From: Arenicola marina
Lineage: Eukaryota > Annelida > Polychaeta > Arenicolidae
Assembly (NCBI GenBank): GCA_964019135.1
Contig: OZ025255.1
Coordinates: 27,219,188-27,283,187 of the forward strand
Direction: 5' to 3'
DNA length: 64,000 bases
The position numbers and the translations under genes are program-made. The notes below the pieces were generated by a model. The model saw only the letters and a list, made by a program, of their open reading frames with translations, was not told the DNA's origin and did no database searches. Positions 56,289 through 64,000 of the stretch are shown here, piece by piece (the stretch's first letter is position 1; every line of letters starts with the position of its first letter).

Positions 56289-57745
56289 CTGGGGAGGTAC
56301 GGGACAGGCTAGAGAACGGTTGGCGAACTCCCTGGGGAGGTACGGGACAGGCTAGAGAACGGTTGGCGAGCTCCCTGGGGAGGTAAGGCACAGGCTAGAG
56401 AACGGTTGGCGAGCTCCCTGGGGAGGTACGGGACAGGCTAGAGAACGGTTGGCGAACTCCCTGGGGAGGTACGGGACAGGCTAGAGAACGGTTGGCGAAC
56501 TCCCTGGGGAGGTACGGGACAGGCTAGAGAACGGTTGGCGAACTCCCTGGGGAGGTACGGGACAGGCTAGAGAACGGTTGGCGAACTCCCTGGGGAGGTA
56601 CGGCACAGGCTAGAGAACGGTTGGCGAACTCCCTGGGGAGGTACGGGACAGGCTAGAGAACGGTTGGCGAACTCCCTGGGGAGGTACGGGACAGGCTAGA
56701 GAACGGTTGGCGAACTCCCTGGGGAGGTACGGGACAGGCTAGAGAACGGTTGGCGAACTCCCTGGGGAGGTACGGCACAGGCTAGAGAACGGTTGGCGAA
56801 CTCCCTGGGGAGGTACGGGACAGGCTAGAGAACGGTTGGCGAACTCCCTGGGGAGGTACGGCACAGGCTAGAGAACGGTTGGCGAACTCCCTGGGGAGGT
56901 ACGGGACAGGCTAGAGAACGGTTGGCGAACTCCCTGGGGAGGTACGGGACAGGCTAGAGAACGGTTGGCGAACTCCCTGGGGAGGTACGGCACAGGCTAG
57001 AGAACGGTTGGCGAACTCCCTGGGGAGGTACGGGACAGGCTAGAGAACGGTTGGCGAACTCCCTGGGGAGGTACGGGACAGGCTAGAGAACGGTTGGCGA
57101 ACTCCCTGGGGAGGTACGGGACAGGCTAGAGAACGGTTGGCGAACTCCCTGGGGAGGTACGGGACAGGCTAGAGAACGGTTGGCGAGCTCCCTGGGGAGG
57201 TAAGGCACAGGCTAGAGAACGGTTGGCGAACTCCCTGGGGAGGTAAGGGACAGGCTAGAGAACGGTTGGCAAATTCACTGGGGAGGTAAGGGACAGGCTA
57301 TAGAAAGGCCCAGGCTAGAGAAAAGCCCATGCTATTGAATGGCACAAGCTGTAGAACGGTTGGCGAACTCCCTGGGGAGGTAAGGTTCAAGTTGTAGAAT
57401 GGTTGGCGAACTCCCTGGGGAGATAAGGTTCAAGTTGTAGAATGGTTGGCGAACTCCCTGGTATGGTAAAATTTAAGTTTGTAGAACTGTGGCCGAACTC
57501 CCTGGGAAAGCAAGGTTAAAGTTGTAGAAAGGTTGGCGAACTCCCTGGGGAGGTAAGGTTCAAGCTATAGAATGGTTGTCGAACTCCCTAGGGAGGAAAG
57601 GTTTAAGTTGTAGAACGGTTGGCGAACTCCCTGGGGAAGTAAGGCACAGGCTCGAGAACGGTTGGCGAACTCCCTGGGGAGGTAAGATTGAAGTCGTAGA
57701 ACGGTTGGCGAGCTCCCTGGGGAGGTAACGTTCAAGCTGTTGAAC
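56275..57745 (-). repeat. 43-bp minisatellite made of a TRPM 3' splice site plus exon edge
   Basis: About 34 copies. On the TRPM strand each unit holds CCCGTACCTCCCCAG and GGAGTTCGCCAACC, i.e. the acceptor and first 13-14 nt of visible exon 2, followed by GTTCTCTAGCCTGT. Copies are near-identical close to the exon and diverge toward 57300-57745, with AAGTTGTAG-type replacements. The unit is 43 bp, so use of an upstream acceptor would shift the frame or reach the in-unit TAG. Confidence 0.96.
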
Positions 57746-59884
57746 GGTTGTAAACAATTTATAGACATAAGTTATAAAATTGAACTTTTGGTTTCATGAC
57801 ACACGTGTTTACATTAAGACTAATTGGGCAGAGAAAGAAGTATGTAAACAACTTGTTGACCTGCCGCTAGCTAGAGTTTATTCAAGGAAATCTCTAAAAT
57901 CGCATTCATCTAAACTAAGGTTCGGCCTATTTATTTCTGGGAGCATTGCCGATGAGCGCCATTTAGAAGTTGTCACAAGATTGACATGTGAGCTTTAGCG
58001 CTGCCCATGCCCATAGGCATCTGCTGGGGGAGGGGTGTGCTTGTACTCATGGTTGAGATTCATGAAATTCAAGCCGTGGAATTCAAGCCAATACATTCAG
58101 CATTTCAACGTGATAGCACGTGGGTTTGTGTTTTTCTATGACGTCATTTTCTTCCCTCTTAAAGTGCAGTTAGGAAGCTATGGTATCCAGTCAGAATATT
58201 ACTGCTACCAGACACTTGGCAACATAAGCGGGTAAACACAGGCGATTAATTTGAGCTAAGTTGCATTGGCGGCTCACCAACTGTTCAAAGGCCTTTCGCA
58301 GCGGAAAACGCTCAGAAAAAAAAACGGGTTAATTGTGCCACAAAAAATAACTTCCGCCCTATAAACGAGGCCAAGTTATCTTGACCTTGGCCGCGTTTCA
58401 AAGGTTGATTGATTCGTTTTTGTTTTTTTGCGCAGCAATAAAGACACTCGGGAATACATAGGCTTTGGCGAGTCGGCAGTTTGCTTGATATAAGACGACG
58501 GGCACGGACTGGTATACACTACCACGGGCTGGTATACACTACCACGGGCTGGTATACACTACCACGGGCTGGTATACACTTACTGAAGCCTGCCTTACAG
58601 GAAATAAACGATGCAAATCAAAACGAGAATGGGTCACTCGTAGGGAGAGGATGACGAAAAGAATTTAATTTAGGTTTCTTGATTCCACTACAATGACCTT
58701 GACCTTAACAATCTAACAACCTTGACCCGTCAAGAACTAATCACATTATTTTGGAGCGACAAGCTAGTTTTAATACGTGTGCCTTTTTTTCGAGTTTTTT
58801 TTTCTCCATGATAATAGATGGGGACTTTTAACATAAGAATCCCCATCGGAAAATGGATCGCCCCGTAGCAGGAAAAGTAAAATATGAAGTACATTACGTT
58901 AACTAAGAAACAACTGGAAAGTGAATTAGGCGTCTGTTGCTGCTAATCCCATCTCGATACCTTCAATATTAAGTTAGTTATTAATTCATTTCGTATTTAA
59001 TTAGTTTAATTTATTGACGCCACGTGACGTCATTGCCGGTGATAATTTCGGAGAAAATTAGTCCTTTTGAGGCTTTAAACAACTCTTTAAAGAGAGTTTA
59101 CAAACGAAAGTGGGAAAGCCACGCGCATCTCGATTTGACCCTTTGGATCCATATTCACCCACAAAACATATCCAGATTTCACCCCTCAGATCCCAAATGG
59201 ACCCTTTCAGATGACCTTGACCTTGGTGTTATTGCGATGTAATGACAGCAGTATCAGAGTACGTAGACGAATCAAACGTGCCCGGAAACGATATCGGCCA
59301 AGGCCGTGCGGCGCGCCAGTTGGCGCGGACAATATCCGTCGCATCGTTAACCTGTTGTCACGATAATTCACATGATGACATAATGATCAGTTTATCTTGT
59401 CTGCTGTTCTCGACGACGAGAACAGACGGGTCTCATGTTGGCCACCGCGGCCTGGCCACCACGGCCTGGCCACCGCGGCCTGGCCACCGCGGTCTGAAGC
59501 GGTGGGCGGGGGAGGGGGAGGGGGAGGGGGAAGGGGGGAGGTATCTTCGCTCCCCATGCCCACATCCGGTCTAATGATACCACAGCCGGTCGAGTGCACT
59601 TACTACCTTACAAGACCAGCCGTTCTTGCTCAACTTAAAGCTTGTTTCACACACTGGTATCACAGATAGTGAAGAACCCATAACCATATATTTTGCATAC
59701 TAATTCAACGACGGATTTTAAGTAAGCATGATAGAGTGACTATGAGTGAGCAGCCATCTTGGGGCAACACATTCTCCAATCACTATTAATGATATTAAAA
59801 TTGGCAATTTATTTTATGATAAAATTCAACATTTCTCATCAGGCCAGCTCGGCCGTACACGTGTTATATATAACACTGTCTTAC
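57746..59884. other. TRPM intron segment, no gene seen
   Basis: AT-rich unique DNA with three small features. There is a four-copy 20-bp repeat (GGGCTGGTATACACTACCAC, 58506-58580), a four-copy 14-bp repeat (CCACCGCGGCCTGG, about 59441-59496), and a 9-bp inverted repeat CTGTTCTCG/CGAGAACAG at 59404-59425. The largest open frame there (59242-59574) has no motif I recognise. Confidence 0.6.
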
Positions 59885-59982
59885 TTGGAGTAGCTCTTCA
59901 TGGTCTGGGAGACGTCCACCTCAAGGTCATCTTGCTCTGCCTCGTGCGCCATCGTCTTGTACAGCTTCATCGCGATCAGCGC
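59885..59982 (-). CDS. TRPM: TRPM visible exon 1: pre-S1 cytoplasmic helix region
   Basis: 98 nt, phase 0 at the start, two bases left over at the end. The acceptor is gtgcgcag and the donor gtaag. It encodes residues 1-32 of the visible protein (ALIAMKLYKTMAHEAEQDD onward), matching the LYK.MA.EA stretch ahead of the TRPM transmembrane domain. The AA left over joins the first G of the next exon to make Lys33. The 34-bp minisatellite that runs off the window begins about 37 bp upstream of this acceptor. The acceptor has a weak pyrimidine tract, so the exact start rests on frame and homology. Confidence 0.87.
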
Positions 59983-60019
59983 CTGCGCACAACAAACCAC
60001 GTCATGACGTCAGGGTGAC

Positions 60020-63000
60020 ACATCCGGGAGAGCGGGCTTTCACGACAAGTGACACATCCGGGAGAGCGGGCCTTCACGACAAGAGACACATCCGGGAGAG
60101 CAGGCCTTCACGACAAGAGACACATCCGGGAGAGCGGGCCTTCCCGACAAGAGACACATCCGGGAGAGCGGGCCTTCACGGCATGGGACACATCCGGGAG
60201 AGCGGGCCTTCACGACAAGTGACACATCCGGGAGAGCGGGCCTTCACGACAAGTGACACATCCGGGAGAGCGGGCCTTCACGACAAGAGACACATCCGGG
60301 AGAGCGGGCCTTCACGACAAGAGACACATCCGGGAGAGCAGGTTTTCACGGCAAGAGACACATCCGGGAGAGCGGGCCTTCACGACAAGTGACACACCCG
60401 GGAGAGCGGGCCTTCACGACAAGTGACACATCCGGGAGAGCGGGCCTTCACGACAAGTGATACATCCGGGAGAGCGGGCCTTCACGACAAGTGACACATT
60501 CGGGAGAGCGGGCTTTCATGACAAGTGACACATCCGAGAGAGCGGACCTTCACGACAAGTGACACATCTGGGAGAGCGGGCCTCCACGACAAGTGACACA
60601 TACAGGAGAGCGGGCCTTCACGACAAGTGAAACATCCGGGAGGGCGGGCCTTCACGACAAGTGACACATCCGGGAGAGCGGGCCTTCACGACAAGTGACA
60701 CATCCGGGAGAGCGGGCTTTCACGACAAGTGACACACCCGGGAGAGCGGACCTTCACGACAAGTGACACATCCGGGAGAGCCGGCCTTCACGACAAGTGA
60801 CACATCCGGGAGAGCGGGCCTTCACGACAAGTGACACATCCGGGAGAGCGGGCCTTTACGACAAGTGACACATCCGGGAGAGCGGGTCTTCACGACAAGT
60901 GACACATCCGGGAGAGCGGGCCTTCACGACAAGTGACACATCCGGGAGAGCGGGCCTTCACGACAAGTGACACATCCGGTAGAGCGGGCCTTCACGAAAA
61001 GTGACACATCCGGGAGAGCGGGCCTTCACGACAAGTGACACATCCGGGAGAGCGGGTCTTCACGACAAGTGACACATCCGGGAGAGCGGACCTTCACGAC
61101 AAGTGACACATCCGGGAGAGCGTGCCTTCACGACAAGTGACACACTCCGGGAGAGCGGACCTTCACGACAAGTGACACATCCGGGAGAGCGGGCCTTCAC
61201 GGCAAGTGACACATCCGGGAGAGCGGGTCTTCACGACAAGTGACACATCCGGGAGAGCGGGCCTTCACGACAAGTGACACATCCGGGAGAGCGGGCCTTC
61301 ACGACAAGTGACACATCCGGGAGAGCGGACCTTCACGACAAGTGACACATTCGGGAGAGCGGGCCTTCACGACAAGTGACACATCCGGGAGAGCGGGCCT
61401 TCACGACAAGTGACACATCCGGGAGAGCGGGCCTTCACGACAAGTGACATATCCGGGAGAGCGGGCCTTCACGACAAGAGACACATCCGGGAGAGCGGAC
61501 CTTCACGACAAGTGACACATCCGGGAGAGCGGGCCTTCACGACAAGTGACACATCCGGGAGAGCGGGCCTTCACGACAAGTGACACATCCGGTAGAGCGG
61601 GCCTTCAAGAAAAGTGACACATCCGGGAGAGCGGGCCTTCACGACAAGTGACACATCCGGGAGAGCGGGTCTTCACGACAAGTGACACATCCGGGAGAGC
61701 GGACCTTCACGACAAGTGACACATCCGGGAGAGCGTGCCTTCACGACAAGTGACACACTCCGGGAGAGCGGACCTTCACGACAAGTGACACATCCGGGAG
61801 AGCGGGCCTTCACGGCAAGTGACACATCCGGGAGAGCGGGTCTTCACGACAAGTGACACATCCGGGAGAGCGGGCCTTCACGACAAGTGACACATCCGGG
61901 AGAGCGGGCCTTCACGACAAGTGACACATCCGGGAGAGCGGACCTTCACGACAAGTGACACATTCGGGAGAGCGGGCCTTCACGACAAGTGACACATCCG
62001 GGAGAGCGGGCCTTCACGACAAGTGACACATCCGGGAGAGCGGGCCTTCACGACAAGTGACATATCCGGGAGAGCGGGCCTTCACGACAAGAGACACATC
62101 CGGGAGAGCGGACCTTCACGACAAGTGACACATCCGGGAGAGCGGGCCTTCACGACAAGTGACACATCCGGGAGAGCGGGCCTTCACGACAAGTGACATA
62201 TCCGGGAGAGCGGGCCTTCACGACAAGAGACACATCCGGGAGAGAGGACCTTCACGACAAGTGACACATCCGGGAGAGCGGACCTTCACGACAAGTGACA
62301 CATCCGGGAGAGCGGGCCTTCACGACAAGTGACACATCCGGGAGAGCGGGCCTTCACGACAAGTGACACATCCGGGAGAGCGGGCCTTCACGACAAGTGA
62401 CACATCCGGGAGAGCGGGCCTTCACGACAAGTGACATATCCGGGAGAGCGGGCCTTCACGACAAGAGACACATCCGGGAGAGCGGACCTTCACGACAAGT
62501 GACACATCCGGGAGAGCGGGCCTTCACGACAAGTGACACATCCGGGAGAGCGGGCCTTCACGACAAGTGACATATCCGGGAGAGCGGGTCTTCACGACAA
62601 GAGACACATCCGGGAGAGCGGACCTTCACGACAAGTGACACATCCGGGAGAGCGGGCCTTCACGACAAGTGACACATTCGGGAGAGCGGGCCTTCACGAC
62701 AAGTGACACATCCGGGAGAGCGGGCCTTCACGACAAGTGACACATCCGGGAGAGCGGGCCTTCACGACAAGTGACACATCCGGGAGAGCGGGCCTTCACG
62801 ACAAGTGACATATCCGGGAGAGCGGGCCTTCACGACAAGAGACACATCCGGGAGAGCGGACCTTCACGACAAGTGACACATCCGGGAGAGCGGGCCTTCA
62901 CGACAAGTGACACACCCGGGAGAGCGGGCCTTCACGACAAGTGACACATCCGGGAGAGCGGGCCTTCACGACAAGTGATACATCCGGGAGAGCGGGCCTT

Positions 63001-64000
63001 CACGACAAGTGACACATTCGGGAGAGCGGGCTTTCATGACAAGTGACACATCCGAGAGAGCGGACCTTCACGACAAGTGACACATCTGGGAGAGCGGGCC
63101 TCCACGACAAGTGACACATACAGGAGAGCGGGCCTTCACGACAAGTGAAACATCCGGGAGGGCGGGCCTTCACGACAAGTGACACATCCGGGAGAGCGGG
63201 CCTTCACGACAAGTGACACATCCGGGAGAGCGGGCTTTCACGACAAGTGACACACCCGGGAGAGCGGACCTTCACGACAAGTGACACATCCGGGAGAGCC
63301 GGCCTTCACGACAAGTGACACATCCGGGAGAGCGGGCCTTCACGACAAGTGACACATCCGGGAGAGCGGGCCTTTACGACAAGTGACACATCCGGGAGAG
63401 CGGGTCTTCACGACAAGTGACACATCCGGGAGAGCGGGCCTTCACGACAAGTGACACATCCGGGAGAGCGGGCCTTCACGACAAGTGACACATCCGGTAG
63501 AGCGGGCCTTCACGAAAAGTGACACATCCGGGAGAGCGGGCCTTCACGACAAGTGACACATCCGGGAGAGCGGGCCTTCACGACAAGTGACACATCCGGG
63601 AGAGCGGGCCTTCACGACAAGTGACACATCCGGGAGAGCGGGCCTTCACGACAAGTGACATATCCGGGAGAGCGGGCCTTCACGACAAGAGACACATCCG
63701 GGAGAGCGGACCTTCACGACAAGTGACACATCCGGGAGAGCGGGCCTTCACGACAAGTGACACATCCGGGAGAGCGGGCCTTCACGACAAGTGACATATC
63801 CGGGAGAGCGGGTCTTCACGACAAGAGACACATCCGGGAGAGCGGACCTTCACGACAAGTGACACATCCGGGAGAGCGGGCCTTGACGACAAGTGACACA
63901 TTCGGGAGAGCGGGCCTTCACGACAAGTGACACATCCGGGAGAGCGGGCCTTCACGACAAGTGACACATCTGGGAGAGCGGGCCTCCACGACAAGTGACA
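60020..64000. repeat. 34-bp minisatellite running off the window
   Basis: About 117 copies of GACACATCCGGGAGAGCGGG then CCTTCACGACAAGT. Rare variants mark block duplications: the block from about 60380 is repeated from about 62900 (offset 2518), and the GGTAGAGCGG variant at 60980 recurs at 61593 (offset 613) and 63498. It lies upstream of visible exon 1 in the TRPM intron. Confidence 0.98.

Larger units (their letters stand above)
715..59982 (-). other. TRPM: TRPM-family cation channel gene, ten internal exons
   Basis: Ten exons on the minus strand, each bounded by AG and GT, join in phase to encode 573 codons that match the TRPM channel layout in order: pre-S1 region, S1 to S6 with pore, TRP helix, and start of the C-terminal helical region. 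Diagnostic motifs are [80 protein letters not shown] and HDFEEEC. TRPM channels are tetrameric cation channels; the pore resembles the TRPM1/3/6/7 branch, but the paralogue cannot be named. N-terminal exons lie beyond 64000 and C-terminal exons before position 1, so a kinase domain can be neither claimed nor excluded. Introns consist largely of minisatellites, and a GPCR gene lies on the other strand in the largest one. Confidence 0.93.

Noticed and set aside
715-59982. Naming the channel as a specific TRPM paralogue or a channel-kinase
   Set aside because: The C-terminal exons are outside the window and pore motifs alone do not decide between paralogues in invertebrates.
60020-64000. 34-bp direct repeats as a CRISPR array
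   Set aside because: Units are contiguous with no unique spacers, and the host is eukaryotic.

Overview
The window is eukaryotic and probably from a marine invertebrate animal. It carries a spliced TRPM-family cation channel gene with classic GT/AG introns, an opposite-strand rhodopsin-class receptor gene, tRNA-derived SINEs with target-site duplications, a LINE fragment and a MITE. Roughly 40 kb of the 64 kb is tandem-repeat (minisatellite) DNA. The species cannot be fixed from the sequence; a mollusc-like lophotrochozoan or an amphioxus-like animal would fit.

Minus strand: ten consecutive internal exons of one TRPM channel run from 59982 down to 715. All splice phases join without a break (1721 nt, 573 codons plus 2 nt). 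They cover the pre-S1 cytoplasmic region, S1 to S6, the pore, the TRP helix and the start of the C-terminal helical region. The first exons (N-terminal homology regions) and the last exons lie outside the window. The intron between the S2 exon (51312-51440) and the S3/S4 exon (8952-9200) is about 42 kb.

Plus strand: inside that 42-kb intron is a nested class-A GPCR whose whole 408-codon coding region is one exon (46698-47924). A good 3' splice site sits one base before its ATG. A GC-rich candidate 5' noncoding exon with a strong donor (CTACAG/GTAAGT at 35016) lies 11.7 kb upstream and carries a seven-codon uORF.

Repeats, left to right: 15-bp (1-714), 17-bp (893-2104), 37-bp (3549-4577), 19-bp (5367-5480), 26-bp (6018-6532), 24-bp G-rich (6887-8930), 75-bp (9178-15178), 21-bp (17968-19888), 17-bp (19908-20285), 21-bp (20378-21338), 41/60-bp (21806-23000), 11-bp (23953-26612), 26-bp (27590-30031), 41-bp (30872-32428), about 88-bp (32456-32935), GA-rich (33760-34622), 44-bp (36091-43388), 22-bp (44060-46630), 67-bp (47900-48350), 25-bp (54727-55550), 38-bp (55555-55783), 43-bp (56275-57745) and 34-bp (60020 to beyond 64000).

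Most striking observation: several arrays are built from gene edges. The 75-bp array repeats the 3' splice site of the S3/S4 exon plus its first eight codons about 80 times, in frame. The 43-bp array repeats the acceptor of another TRPM exon plus its first 13 nt about 34 times. The 67-bp array repeats the C-terminal codons and stop of the GPCR. The 15-bp array starts in register with the donor of the last visible TRPM exon. If any of the duplicated splice sites are used, the TRPM transcript could vary in length with array copy number; that part is inference.
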